From the NCBI GenBank assembly GCA_964446385.1, contig CAYUOH010000001.1, positions 1 to 64,000 on the forward strand: DNA of 64,000 nt, in the 5' to 3' direction. The notes under the pieces are model-generated. The model was not told the origin of the DNA and did no database searches. It saw only the letters and a program-made list of their open reading frames with translations. The stretch is from CAYSRC01 sp964446385. GTDB taxonomy: Bacteria > Bacillota > Clostridia > Oscillospirales > Ruminococcaceae. Each line of letters begins with the position of its first letter. The stretch's first letter is position 1. Shown here one piece after another: positions 26,102 to 34,926 of this stretch. The position numbers and the translations under genes were made by a program.

Positions 26102-27403
26102 TTATTTTCTTTTTATCATTTCGGTGCCGCCCATATAAGGTCTGAGGACCTCAGGAACCGTAATGCTTCCGTTTTCATGATAGTGATTTTCCAGAAGGGC
26201 AATAAGCATTCTGGGAGGAGCGACGCAGGTATTATTCAGTGTATGGGCGAGATAGCTTTTACCGTCTTCTCCCTTAATTTTTATGTTTAATCTTCTTGCC
26301 TGTGCATCGCCAAGATTACTGCAGCTGCAGACTTCGAAATATTTCTGCTGGCGGGGACTCCAGGCTTCAATATCACAGCTCTTTACCTTCAGATCAGCAA
26401 GATCACCGCTGCAGCATTCTAGTTGACGTACCGGAATGTCCATGCTTCTGAATAGTTCAACGCTGTATCTCCAGAGTTTTTCATACCAGTCCATACTGTC
26501 CTCCGGCTTACAGACGACAATCATTTCCTGCTTTTCAAACTGGTGGATTCGATAAACACCCCGCTCTTCTATACCGTGCGCTCCTTTTTCTTTTCTGAAA
26601 CAGGGGCTGTAGCTTGTAAGTGTAAGGGGCATTTTACTTTCATCGATTGCCTGATCGATAAATCTGCCGATCATGCTATGTTCACTGGTACCTATCAGAT
26701 ACAGATCCTCCCCTTCGATTTTGTACATCATGGCATTCATTTCGGGGAAGGACATAACACCCTGAACGACGTTACCGTGAATCATGAAAGGAGGGATACA
26801 GTATGTGAAGCCTTTGGATATCATAAAGTCTCTGGCATAAGCGAGAACAGCTTCGTGCAAACGGGCAATATCACCGAGTAGATAATAAAAACCGTTTCCC
26901 GCTACTCTTCCGGCGGCATCAAGATCTATTCCCTCAACCGCTTCCATAATGTCGGTATGATAGGGGATATCAAAATCAGGAACGAGAGGTTTGCCGAAAA
27001 GCTCAACTTCTACGTTGTAGGAATCATCGGGACCGATGGGAACGGAAGCATCGATAATCTGTGGAATGGTATAGAGAATCTCCCTGATTTCATTCTTGTA
27101 TTCTTCCTCCTTCTGCTCCAGTTCGGCAAGACGCGCTGCCTGATCAGAAACCTGCTTTTTGATTTCGTCAACTTCCTTAAGCTTTTCGGGATTGCCTTTG
27201 GCCTTGGCCATGATATAGCCAATCTGTTTTGACAATTTGTTGCGGTTGGCTCTGAGATTATCGGCCTCGATGATGGCAGCTCTATTAGAGGCATCAAGCT
27301 CGATTACCTTGTCAACCAGTTCGATTTTTTCATCCTGGAATTTATTTTTGATGTTTTCTTTTACCGCTTCCGGATTTTCTCTAATAAACTTTATATCTAA
27401 CAT
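26102..27403 (-). CDS. serS: seryl-tRNA synthetase
   Basis: 433 residues. The N-terminal tRNA-binding coiled coil (about 30-105) is followed by the class II core: motif 2 in CFRKEKGAHGIEERGVYRIHQFEKQE, TSEHSM for serine and ATP binding, and motif 3 near the C-terminus (NNTCVAPPRMLIALLENH). It charges tRNA-Ser, including selenocysteine tRNA where present. Only 16 bp separate it from parB, so no T-box or leader precedes it and it probably belongs to the parAB transcript. Confidence 0.97.
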   Translation of the reverse strand: MLDIKFIRENPEAVKENIKNKFQDEKIELVDKVIELDASNRAAIIEADNLRANRNKLSKQIGYIMAKAKGNPEKLKEVDEIKKQVSDQAARLAELEQKEEEYKNEIREILYTIPQIIDASVPIGPDDSYNVEVELFGKPLVPDFDIPYHTDIMEAVEGIDLDAAGRVAGNGFYYLLGDIARLHEAVLAYARDFMISKGFTYCIPPFMIHGNVVQGVMSFPEMNAMMYKIEGEDLYLIGTSEHSMIGRFIDQAIDESKMPLTLTSYSPCFRKEKGAHGIEERGVYRIHQFEKQEMIVVCKPEDSMDWYEKLWRYSVELFRSMDIPVRQLECCSGDLADLKVKSCDIEAWSPRQQKYFEVCSCSNLGDAQARRLNIKIKGEDGKSYLAHTLNNTCVAPPRMLIALLENHYHENGSITVPEVLRPYMGGTEMIKRK

Positions 27404-27419
27404 TATGAAGTCCCTATTC

Positions 27420-28268
27420 TTATTTTCCTAATTTGTTGGCAAGATCTATCAGCTGGTCTTTAGAATAATAGTTTACGGTCAATGAGCCTTGGCCGGCACT
27501 GTATTTGATTTTCACCTCTACCCCCAATGTTTCCTGAAGGCTTAGCTCTACCTCTTTGATAAAAGTCTCCTGTTGTTTCGGTAGCTTCAATCCCGTCTGT
27601 GAAGGAGCTTTGGAGCACAGCTTTTCGGTTTCCCTCACGGTCAGCCCTTCAGTGACAACTTTGTCGGACATTGCAACACGAGCTTCATCTGTATTAAGTG
27701 ATAGGATTGCTTTGGCATGTCCCGTGCTGATTGCACCGCTTCTGATATAATTCTGCACTTCACCGGGAAGGCTCAGCAGTCTGAGGGAATTCGAAACCGC
27801 AGGTCTAGATCGCCCCACGGATTTGGATATTTCTTCCTGAGTGTATCCACTTGCATCCATAAGCTTCTGATAGCCCTGCGCTTCTTCGATAGGGTCAAGG
27901 TCCTCCCTTTGAAGATTTTCTATCAGGGCGATAGTCATTGCCTCCAGGTCGCTGAAGTTTCTGACGACTGCCGGTATAGTGGTTTTCCCGGCAAGACGGC
28001 TAGCGCGCCATCTCCGTTCGCCTGCAACGATTTTGTAACCGCCTGACGGTACCGGTCTTACAAGAATGGGTTGAAGGACACCGTGTTGACGTATGGAATT
28101 AGCAAGCTGTTCAAGAGTATCATCGTCGAACACTTTTCTGGGTTGATTTCTGTCGGGTTCGATATCGGAGATTAGCAGTTCGCTTGGGGTTTCTTCGGCG
28201 ACAATATGCACTGCGTTGTCAATAAACAGTGCGTCAAGGCCTTTTCCAAGGCCGCCTTTTTTAGACAT
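27420..28268 (-). CDS. parB: chromosome partitioning protein ParB/Spo0J
   Basis: 282 residues from the ATG at 28268 (MSKKGGLGKGLDALF, the typical ParB start), overlapping parA by 8 bp. The N-terminal CTP-binding domain has the GERRWRAS motif (about 90-97). The central helix-turn-helix TQEEISKSVGRSRPAVSNSLRLL reads parS. The C-terminal dimer domain ends the protein. ParB spreads as a CTP-dependent clamp from parS and loads SMC. Two perfect parS sites sit about 800 bp away, in front of parA. Confidence 0.96.
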   Translation of the reverse strand: MSKKGGLGKGLDALFIDNAVHIVAEETPSELLISDIEPDRNQPRKVFDDDTLEQLANSIRQHGVLQPILVRPVPSGGYKIVAGERRWRASRLAGKTTIPAVVRNFSDLEAMTIALIENLQREDLDPIEEAQGYQKLMDASGYTQEEISKSVGRSRPAVSNSLRLLSLPGEVQNYIRSGAISTGHAKAILSLNTDEARVAMSDKVVTEGLTVRETEKLCSKAPSQTGLKLPKQQETFIKEVELSLQETLGVEVKIKYSAGQGSLTVNYYSKDQLIDLANKLGK

Positions 28269-29049
28269 CGCCGTCCCTCCTGATTCTGGGATTGTTTTCC
28301 AAGATCTCTTCAGCAAGCTTTTTGTATGATTCAGCGCCTTTTGAACCCTGGTCGTAATACATTACCGGCCGCCCATAGCTTGGAGCTTCGCTTAACCGAA
28401 CGTTTCTCGGAATTGTGGTTTTAAACACCTTGTCGTTGAAATATTTATTGACTTCTTCAACGGCCTGTGTAGTAAGATTCAGTCTGGGGTCATACATCGT
28501 TAACAGTACGCCTTCAAGCTCAATTGTAGGATTGTACAGCTTCTTGACCTGTCTTACGGTGGACATCAGCTGCGAAAGTCCTTCAAGAGCATAATATTCG
28601 CACTGTATAGGTATCAGGATAGTATCCGCCGCGTTTAAACCGTTCAGAGTCAGCAGGCCGAGGGAAGGAGGACAGTCAATCAAAATAAAATCGTAATTGC
28701 TTTTTTCCTTAAGCAGGGCATCTCTGAGACGGTATTCGCGTCTCTCCATTGATACCAGTTCCAGCTCTGCGCCGGCAAGATCAATATTAGAAGGGATTAC
28801 AGAAACGTTTTCAAAGGGAGTGAGAATAACAACCTCTTCGTTTTTTGAATCCCCGTTGATGATGTTGTAAATTGAAAGAGCTGTTTCTCTTTTTGATATG
28901 CCGTATCCGCTTGTGGAATTGCCCTGGGGATCAATATCTACCAGCAGAACCTTGTATCCCAAATTGCCCAGCTCGGCAGAAAGATTGACCGCCGTAGTCG
29001 ATTTTCCGACGCCGCCTTTCTGGTTGGTTATTGTAATTATCTTTCCCAT
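28261..29049 (-). CDS. parA: chromosome partitioning ATPase ParA/Soj
   Basis: 262 residues from the ATG at 29049; an in-frame GTG two codons upstream is the alternative, but it overlaps the GAGGT ribosome site. It has the deviant Walker A NQKGGVGKST (9-18), Walker A' DIDPQGN and Walker B IDCPPSLG. The ATPase binds DNA nonspecifically, is stimulated by ParB, and in Bacillus also regulates DnaA. It is first in the parA-parB-serS run and is preceded by the parS pair. Confidence 0.96.
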   Translation of the reverse strand: MGKIITITNQKGGVGKSTTAVNLSAELGNLGYKVLLVDIDPQGNSTSGYGISKRETALSIYNIINGDSKNEEVVILTPFENVSVIPSNIDLAGAELELVSMERREYRLRDALLKEKSNYDFILIDCPPSLGLLTLNGLNAADTILIPIQCEYYALEGLSQLMSTVRQVKKLYNPTIELEGVLLTMYDPRLNLTTQAVEEVNKYFNDKVFKTTIPRNVRLSEAPSYGRPVMYYDQGSKGAESYKKLAEEILENNPRIRRDGDV

Positions 29050-29066
29050 TTGCACCTCGTGTTTTA

Positions 29067-29082
29067 TGTTCCACGTGGAACA
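29067..29082. other. parS: parS site 1
   Basis: TGTTCCACGTGGAACA, a perfect 16-bp palindrome identical to a standard bacterial parS variant. It lies 18 bp upstream of the parA start codon, so ParB bound there could also affect parA expression. Confidence 0.95.
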
Positions 29083-29103
29083 CTGTTGATAGATGAGTTC
29101 TAA

Positions 29104-29119
29104 TGTTCCACGTGGAACA
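29104..29119. other. parS: parS site 2
   Basis: A second perfect copy of TGTTCCACGTGGAACA, 37 bp (centre to centre) from site 1, so the two sites lie roughly on one face of the helix apart from a half turn. Tandem parS upstream of parA within 15 kb of the origin fits an origin-proximal centromere. Confidence 0.95.
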
Positions 29120-29181
29120 CTAGAAAGAACATATTAAATAATATAATAAAAAGGTATAAAAGTAAATGTAATGTTAAAGAA

Positions 29182-29210
29182 AGCCGTACAGCAGAAACTG
29201 CTGTACGGCT
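29182..29210 (-). terminator. terminator after the M29 peptidase gene
   Basis: AGCCGTACAGCAG pairs perfectly with CTGCTGTACGGCT (13 bp) over a 3-base loop. On the minus strand TTCTTTAA follows, a fair T-rich tail. It lies 34 bp past the M29 gene stop and shields the parS-parA region from readthrough. Confidence 0.85.
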
Positions 29211-29243
29211 GATTACATAGGGTTGTTGCAGTACCGAGTTGGT

Positions 29244-30470
29244 CTATAGTGCCCAGTTTCCGTCTTTGAAAAGGGCGACTTTACGGTTTTTCCATGTGAA
29301 TCCGGTGATTTCAAGGTCTTTTGAACCGATCATGAAATCCACGTGAAGAATATTGTTGTTTATTCTTCTTTCGAAACACTGATCCTGGGTCAGAGAACCG
29401 AAATCATTCAATGTAGTCTCAAAACCCCGCCCCAGTGCAAGATGGCAGCAGGCATTCTCATCAAACAAAGTGTTATGGAAAAGTATGCCGCTGTTGTTGA
29501 TAGGAGAATCATAAGGAACAAACGCACATTCTCCGAGATAACGGGAGCCTTCGTCATAATCCAGCAGAGTGCTAAGAAGTGCATCGTTTTGTTCTGCAAA
29601 AGATTCTACGACTTTGCCTTCATGGAACTTCAAATAAAAATTACTAATAATCTGTCCGTTAAAAGAAAGGGGCTTGGTGGAATAAGCAATCCCTTCAGCG
29701 CGACCTTTCATAGGGGAGATAAATATTTCTTCGGAGGGAATGTTGGGATTATAACGGACAAAGGTTCCTGGCAGAAGTTCATTTCCTCCTTCGAAGGAAG
29801 AATCCGGTATCAATTCAACCGAGAAATCAGTGCCGTTGGACGATTTGTATTTCAGGCTTTTTAAACCCAGAGTATTGAGATAATCGCATTTGTTCTGAAG
29901 ATTTGCATTATGGTGTTCCCAGGCGGAGAGAGGGTCATCAAGGGCACGGGAAGCAGAGAGAATGGCCTTCCACAGCAGTTCCACGGCACGGGCAGTGCTG
30001 ACGGCAGGGAAAACTTTTTGCGCCCATTTTTTTCCTGGAACAGCAGCTATACACCACTGATGTTTATTTTCCATACGGTCACGTATAGGACGGATTGTAC
30101 GGAGTTTTGATACAGTGGCTGTAGTATATTTGTTTCTGTCTATCCCGTTCAGTCCGTCCGGATCATCACTGTCAAGCCAGATAATGCAGGGAAGAACCTT
30201 TTCGCGATGTTTCCACAACGCAAGGATATCGGAATTCACTTTGTTCAGGGATTGCTGGGTTTGCCATTTATAATGAAGTATTTCCAGCTGAGAATAGGTC
30301 CATTGCACAGTAACTTTTCCTGCGCCGGCCCTGTAGCATTCCTCTGTTAAAATTTCCACAAACTCCGGCTGGTCGAGAGAGGCGATGATGTCAACTTCCT
30401 GACCTTTCTGGACATTCACACCCATAAGTGCAATCAGTCGAGCATAGTTGATCAAATATCTTTTTTTCAT
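29244..30470 (-). CDS. M29 family aminopeptidase (AmpS/PepS type)
   Basis: 408 residues from the ATG at 30470; an in-frame TTG nine bases earlier is possible. The C-terminal half holds the M29 metal ligands in order: Glu in IPSEEIF, Glu in LGECAF, His in ACCHLALG and the HxD of HVDFMIGS. These dinuclear metallo-aminopeptidases are cytoplasmic and remove N-terminal residues from peptides. The early KGQEVDI and AGKVTV segments match the N-terminal domain. It lies downstream of the S9 peptidase gene with no clear terminator between, suggesting a small peptide-degradation unit. Confidence 0.9.
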   Translation of the reverse strand: MKKRYLINYARLIALMGVNVQKGQEVDIIASLDQPEFVEILTEECYRAGAGKVTVQWTYSQLEILHYKWQTQQSLNKVNSDILALWKHREKVLPCIIWLDSDDPDGLNGIDRNKYTTATVSKLRTIRPIRDRMENKHQWCIAAVPGKKWAQKVFPAVSTARAVELLWKAILSASRALDDPLSAWEHHNANLQNKCDYLNTLGLKSLKYKSSNGTDFSVELIPDSSFEGGNELLPGTFVRYNPNIPSEEIFISPMKGRAEGIAYSTKPLSFNGQIISNFYLKFHEGKVVESFAEQNDALLSTLLDYDEGSRYLGECAFVPYDSPINNSGILFHNTLFDENACCHLALGRGFETTLNDFGSLTQDQCFERRINNNILHVDFMIGSKDLEITGFTWKNRKVALFKDGNWAL

Positions 30471-30519
30471 ATACCGCAACCTACAATTCGTATAATTTTT
30501 AACGTTTATACAGAAATAA

Positions 30520-32514
30520 TCAGTTTTTCAGGTGTTTTTCAAACCATTCGGTAATTTCACGAAGTCTGCGAATACGGTTCCTGGGCTTTCCGCTGCGGGA
30601 CAATTCGTGGTCTTCGCCCTTGAACATGCACAGACGGGTATCCACACCCTTATATTTCAAGGCGCTGAACATCTGAAGGCCCTGATCGAGGGGGCACCTG
30701 TAATCCTGGTCGCTATGAATAAAAAGGGTCGGGGTTTTTATATTGTCAGCGTATTTAAGCGGCGACAGATCCCACATCTTTTCGGGACTGTTCCAGGGAG
30801 AGGAATCGGTCTGATCGACCGAGAAAAGCGGGCCTATATCGGATACGCCGAAAAAGGACAGCCAGTTGGAAATACTGCGCTGGGATGCAGCGGCCTTGAA
30901 ACGGTCGGTATGTCCGATTATCCAGTTAGTCATAAATCCGCCGTAACTGCCGCCCGTAACCCCGAGACGGTCTGCATCTATATAGTCGTTTTCGGAAAGA
31001 GTTTTGTCGAGGAATCCCATGATATCGAGATAATCCTGATCGCCGTAATGACCTCTGATATCTGCAAATGCGTCACCACGTCCGTCGCTTCCGGTGGGGT
31101 TACAGAATATTACTGCATATCCCATTCCTGCCCAAAGTTGCATTTCATGAAAGTAGCAGTTTCCGTACACCGTCTTCGGCCCGCCGTGAATATCCAAAAT
31201 TGCGGGATATTTTTTACCCTCTTCGTAATTTACAGGAGGAATTATAAATCCGTGAATAACAGTGCCTTTTGTATTGGTGAAGAAGATATCTCTGGGAGTG
31301 GAAGTCTCATATTCCTGTGTAAGTGATGAATTCAGTTCAGTCAGGGGATGCTCTTCACCGTTAAGGGTTATTGAAGTAATCTCGCCGCCGTCTACACCGC
31401 GAAGGGCAACCGCGGCAAATCCGTCGCCGTATTGCACGAATTCACTTATCCGACCGCGCTTGTTGGAGATTCGGGTGATTTCTCCGGATGAAAGATCCAT
31501 AGACATAATATGGGAGGAATCGTCAAGAGTGGAAATGAAATATATCCGTTTGTCAATTACGGGATCATTCTGCGTGATTGAGGGACCGAACATAATATCG
31601 GAACCTACGGAATCTCCCAGAGACTGCTCTCCGTTATTTAACAGTTCCACGCGGTTTTTTTTAGAAAGATCGCACAGATAGACATGGGGATTCTCGTTAA
31701 TGCCGTACTGTTTATGGACGCTTGCGGAAATAACAATATTCCCGTTTTCAAGAAAACCGGCGTAATAATGAGAAGTACCCATTTCTACAGATATATCAAT
31801 AGCAGAAAGGGAGTCAACGTCCAGGATAAGCAGACGATCAGATTCTTCCTGCATGTTTTCATAACGGCTTACGGAGTAAATAATCTGCTTTTTGTCAGCA
31901 GAAATATCCATAAATGTAACATTTGTAAACTCATCGGAAAGGGCCCGGATCGCCCCTTTGTCATAAAGGTAGAGACGGGAGCGCTTTTTGTTCATAAATC
32001 CTAGGCCGTTAAACCAAAACGGAAGCTCATCCAGAACTTGAAAATCGGAATCTTCTTTCATCTCTTGCAAAGCTTTGTCCATATCTCCGTTGCAGGATGA
32101 GACGCTTTTTGCGAAATCCCGGGAATAACCGGCAGTAAAAAAAAAGCGATCCTCGGAAACAAATAAAATGTCGGAAATCAAATAATCAAGTCTTTTCCAC
32201 TCGTATGCTTCGCCGCCGTCGTAGGGCAGAATATTCATCACAGTCAGAGGGCGTCCTTGTTTCTGGTTTTCCTTATCCTTGGCGTTGCGGCAGGAAAAGA
32301 AAAGAACGCCCTTGTCGGTGCAGTAGTAGGAATCCACATCACCGGAATATGTCAGCCTTACGGTCCGGTTATCCCGTAATCTGTACAGATCGCTTTTATA
32401 TTCGTTGTCATCAAGATTGGCGCGTTTTACTGTAAAGAACAAGTCGTTTTCATAAACTCTCAGATTGTGGGGGTATACAAATCTTGAAAAATGCTCATAG
32501 TCAACTTTTTTCAT
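30520..32514 (-). CDS. S9 family peptidase (acylaminoacyl/dipeptidyl peptidase-like)
   Basis: 664 residues from MKKVDYEHF; the reading frame runs seven codons further upstream, and a GTG lies between, so the exact start is uncertain. An N-terminal beta-propeller (about 1-390) is followed by an alpha/beta hydrolase domain with Ser in TGGSYGGFMTNW, Asp in HSDQDYRCPL and His in GEDHELSR, a complete catalytic triad. There is no signal peptide, so it acts in the cytoplasm on small peptides. It is probably cotranscribed with the M29 aminopeptidase. Confidence 0.9.
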   Translation of the reverse strand: MKKVDYEHFSRFVYPHNLRVYENDLFFTVKRANLDDNEYKSDLYRLRDNRTVRLTYSGDVDSYYCTDKGVLFFSCRNAKDKENQKQGRPLTVMNILPYDGGEAYEWKRLDYLISDILFVSEDRFFFTAGYSRDFAKSVSSCNGDMDKALQEMKEDSDFQVLDELPFWFNGLGFMNKKRSRLYLYDKGAIRALSDEFTNVTFMDISADKKQIIYSVSRYENMQEESDRLLILDVDSLSAIDISVEMGTSHYYAGFLENGNIVISASVHKQYGINENPHVYLCDLSKKNRVELLNNGEQSLGDSVGSDIMFGPSITQNDPVIDKRIYFISTLDDSSHIMSMDLSSGEITRISNKRGRISEFVQYGDGFAAVALRGVDGGEITSITLNGEEHPLTELNSSLTQEYETSTPRDIFFTNTKGTVIHGFIIPPVNYEEGKKYPAILDIHGGPKTVYGNCYFHEMQLWAGMGYAVIFCNPTGSDGRGDAFADIRGHYGDQDYLDIMGFLDKTLSENDYIDADRLGVTGGSYGGFMTNWIIGHTDRFKAAASQRSISNWLSFFGVSDIGPLFSVDQTDSSPWNSPEKMWDLSPLKYADNIKTPTLFIHSDQDYRCPLDQGLQMFSALKYKGVDTRLCMFKGEDHELSRSGKPRNRIRRLREITEWFEKHLKN

Positions 32515-32632
32515 ACTAATCACACGTCCCTGCATATTTTTTTAATTATATACTCATTGTTTAAAATATAACAATAAACTCCTGTATGAGAGCCGTGCAA
32601 TAATGGTATAATAACCGTCAGAGGTGATATTG

Positions 32633-33217
32633 ATGGAATTTACAAGAGAAGACGCTATTGCTTTACTGAAAAAATACAACAGTGAACCTTTTCACATTCA
32701 GCACGCCCTTACCGTTGAGGGAGTAATGCGCTTTTTTTCCGAAACGGAAGGTTTCGCCGGCGAAGCCGATTTCTGGGCGCTTGTAGGACTTCTTCACGAT
32801 ATTGATTTTGAACAGTATCCAGAACAGCATTGTATCAAGGCGCCTGAACTTCTGCACGAAATAAATGCTCCGGATGATTTTATCCATGCGGTCTGTTCAC
32901 ATGGCTACGGCCTGACTGTTGATGTAAAACCGGAACACAAAATGGAAAAAATACTGTTCGCAACGGATGAACTGGCAGGCCTGATTGGCGCAGCTGCCCG
33001 TATGCGTCCCAGTAAAAGTGTTTCGGATATGGAGATGTCCTCTCTGAAGAAAAAATTCAAGGACAAAAAATTCGCGGCAGGATGTTCCAGGGATGTCATT
33101 CAGAAAGGTGCTGATGAACTTGGATGGGCGCTTGATGATCTTCTTCAGAAAACAATTCTAGCCATGCGTGAATGTGAAGAAAAAATTACGGCTGAAGCCG
33201 AATTGCTGTCTAGATAA
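32633..33217 (+). CDS. HD-domain phosphohydrolase family protein
   Basis: 194 residues from the ATG at 32633; GAGG lies 8 bases upstream. The HD motif is in GLLHDIDFEQYP with the earlier His in FHIQHALTVEG, and a MRPSKSVSDMEM region follows. Short HDIG-type proteins of this shape are widespread in Clostridia and are predicted metal-dependent phosphohydrolases, but the substrate is not known. TATAAT at 32607-32612 is a likely -10. It appears to be monocistronic. Confidence 0.85.
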   Translation: MEFTREDAIALLKKYNSEPFHIQHALTVEGVMRFFSETEGFAGEADFWALVGLLHDIDFEQYPEQHCIKAPELLHEINAPDDFIHAVCSHGYGLTVDVKPEHKMEKILFATDELAGLIGAAARMRPSKSVSDMEMSSLKKKFKDKKFAAGCSRDVIQKGADELGWALDDLLQKTILAMRECEEKITAEAELLSR

Positions 33218-33252
33218 AAAACGTTTAATATTTTCTAAAAATAATTTTTTCA

Positions 33253-33272
33253 TTGTCCGCGTAACCGGACAA
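33253..33272. promoter_or_regulatory. inverted repeat upstream of the 33.3-kb small gene
   Basis: TTGTCCG and CGGACAA form a perfect 7-bp inverted repeat with a 6-base centre. TACAAT at 33282-33287 is a candidate -10 just downstream, and no good -35 is seen at the normal distance. The repeat occupies the -35 area and could be an operator for an activator or repressor (inference). Confidence 0.45.
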
Positions 33273-33322
33273 CCGCTTTGTTACAATATCCTCAGAAGAT
33301 ATAAAAAACGGAGGATATGGTA

Positions 33323-33628
33323 ATGAAAAAGTCTTTTTTTACTGATGTATGTCTGGAAATATTGGGTCTGTCCTACAATGATTTAAAAAGGACGATTCCG
33401 TCTGAAGATTGTACCGACTGGGAAGAAAAGTATGCGAAAGTGTTTCCGGAACTGATGAAAGGACAGACCGCTATCCGCCGCCATGAACCGACGGTTCATT
33501 TGACGGTCCGATTTCCCGGATACTGCAATGCCGAAACGGGCAGAGCTATCCGAAAATTAACACAGAAACCTCTATACTTTCAATTGCCGGGGAAAAATGA
33601 TAATATACAGTTGTCAAGAAATGAATAA
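33323..33628 (+). CDS. uncharacterised small protein (101 aa)
   Basis: 101 residues from the ATG at 33323, with GGAGG seven bases upstream; an ATG two codons earlier lies too close to it. I do not recognise the family. It begins MKKSFFTDVCLEILGL and has a central acidic stretch and a basic middle (AIRRHEPTVHLTVRF). There is no membrane span or signal peptide. It is preceded by an inverted repeat and followed 23 bp later by the membrane glycosyltransferase, so it may be cotranscribed with that gene. Confidence 0.65.
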   Translation: MKKSFFTDVCLEILGLSYNDLKRTIPSEDCTDWEEKYAKVFPELMKGQTAIRRHEPTVHLTVRFPGYCNAETGRAIRKLTQKPLYFQLPGKNDNIQLSRNE

Positions 33629-33651
33629 CCGTATTTTTCGGAGGGACTGGA

Positions 33652-34596
33652 ATGGATTGTGCCACAATATATCTTGTAATTCCCTGTTACAACGAGGAGG
33701 AGGTTCTTCCTGAAACAGGCAGACGTCTTAATGACAAAATGAACGCGTTAATCAGTGCCGGAGCCATCCGTTCTGACAGCAGGGTTGTATTTGTGGATGA
33801 CGGTTCCAAGGATGCCACCTGGTCACTGATAGAGCAGTTTCACGAAGAAAGTCCTCTGTTTCGGGGAATTAAGCTTTCCCGGAACAGAGGCCATCAAAAT
33901 GCTCTTCTTGCGGGTCTGATGACAGTGCGAAACGACGCTGACGCCGTTATTTCGATGGACGCCGATCTTCAGGACGACATTAACGCTGTTGACCTCTTCA
34001 TTCAGAAATTTTACAACGGCTGTGATATCGTATACGGTGTAAGAAGTGCCCGGAAAACAGACACTGCTTTTAAAAGGATGACGGCTCAGGGATTCTACAA
34101 GGTTATGGAAAAGCTCGGGGCGAAGGTTGTGTATAATCACGCCGATTACAGACTGATGAGCAGGCGTGCGCTGGAGGCTCTTTCTCAGTTCCGGGAAGTG
34201 AATCTGTTCCTCAGAGGAATTGTAACCCTGGTCGGATACAAGACCGATTTTGTCGAATATGAACGTGCGGAAAGATTTGCCGGAGAAAGCAAGTATCCTC
34301 TGAAAAAGATGATTTCTTTTGCCTGGGACGGTATTACATCTTTTTCGGTGAAGCCTATTAAAATGGTAGTAACAGCGGGTGCTGTGACCGTAATCGCTTC
34401 TATTATAGGTTTCATCTGGTGTATCGTGCGAGCGGCGTCCGGTAATCCGATGCAGGCCGTTGCTCCCTGGGCAATATCCCTCTGGCTGCTGGCAGGGATT
34501 CTGCTTCTGTCGGTTGGTGTCGTAGGTGAATATGTCGGGAAAATCTACTGCGAAGTCAAGGGCCGTCCCAGATTCATCATAGAAAAATACATTTGA
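33652..34596 (+). CDS. membrane family 2 glycosyltransferase (GtrB/DPM1-like)
   Basis: 314 residues. The GT2 catalytic domain has PCYNEEEVLPET, VDDGSKDATW and SMDADLQDD (the DxD metal site), and two C-terminal membrane spans (about 235-255 and 270-292). This layout is that of polyisoprenyl-phosphate glycosyltransferases such as GtrB, which load glucose or another sugar onto undecaprenyl phosphate for surface polymers. GGAGG precedes the start. The substrate is unknown. A cobalamin riboswitch begins about 50 bp after it and controls the next gene, not this one. Confidence 0.92.
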   Translation: MDCATIYLVIPCYNEEEVLPETGRRLNDKMNALISAGAIRSDSRVVFVDDGSKDATWSLIEQFHEESPLFRGIKLSRNRGHQNALLAGLMTVRNDADAVISMDADLQDDINAVDLFIQKFYNGCDIVYGVRSARKTDTAFKRMTAQGFYKVMEKLGAKVVYNHADYRLMSRRALEALSQFREVNLFLRGIVTLVGYKTDFVEYERAERFAGESKYPLKKMISFAWDGITSFSVKPIKMVVTAGAVTVIASIIGFIWCIVRAASGNPMQAVAPWAISLWLLAGILLLSVGVVGEYVGKIYCEVKGRPRFIIEKYI

Positions 34597-34644
34597 TTCA
34601 TTGATTTCTGTATGCTAAAATAATAAAAACTGAATATAAAAAGG

Positions 34645-34800
34645 ACAGTACGGTACGTCTTAACAACGAGTAAAAGGGAAACAGGTGCAAATCCTGTACG
34701 GACCCGCCGCTGTAACGGAGTAGTCGATAATCATCTGTGTCACTGGATTTTCCGGGAAGGCCGATTATTGATGTCTTATGCCGAAGCCAGAACACCTTCC
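34645..34800 (+). ncRNA. cobalamin riboswitch aptamer
   Basis: The conserved order is visible: a G-rich start with AAAAGGGAA, then ACAGGTGCAAATCCTGTACGG (the P3-P4 entry), CCCGCCGCTGTAA, GTCACTGG, GGGAAGGCC, and the B12-box region GCCGAAGCCAGAACACC. These are the core elements of the adenosylcobalamin/cobalamin riboswitch. The remaining non-coding bases up to 34926 hold the expression platform. It should repress the downstream DUF4430 gene when cobalamin is abundant. Confidence 0.93.
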
Positions 34801-34827
34801 GCGTGTATGTCCTGCTTTATTACCGAC

Positions 34828-34900
34828 GATGATTCGGAGATGGAGCTATATGCCACCCCATTAGGTGGCATGTTTTTGTAGCCTTCTGCCTCCGATTATC
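34828..34900 (+). terminator. riboswitch expression platform with nested hairpins
   Basis: The inner hairpin ATGCCACC/GGTGGCAT (34850-34871) is followed by GTTTTTG and looks like an intrinsic terminator. A second stem, GATGATTCGGAG (34828-34839) with CTCCGATTATC (34890-34900), about 11 bp with one bulge, encloses it. The outer stem may stabilise or compete with other folds. The mechanism is inferred from position. Confidence 0.75.
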
Positions 34901-34926
34901 ATACAAATAATTGGAGGTTTATTTTT

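Noticed and set aside
27404..27419. A T-box leader in front of serS
   Set aside because: Only 16 bp separate serS from parB, so there is no room for a leader.
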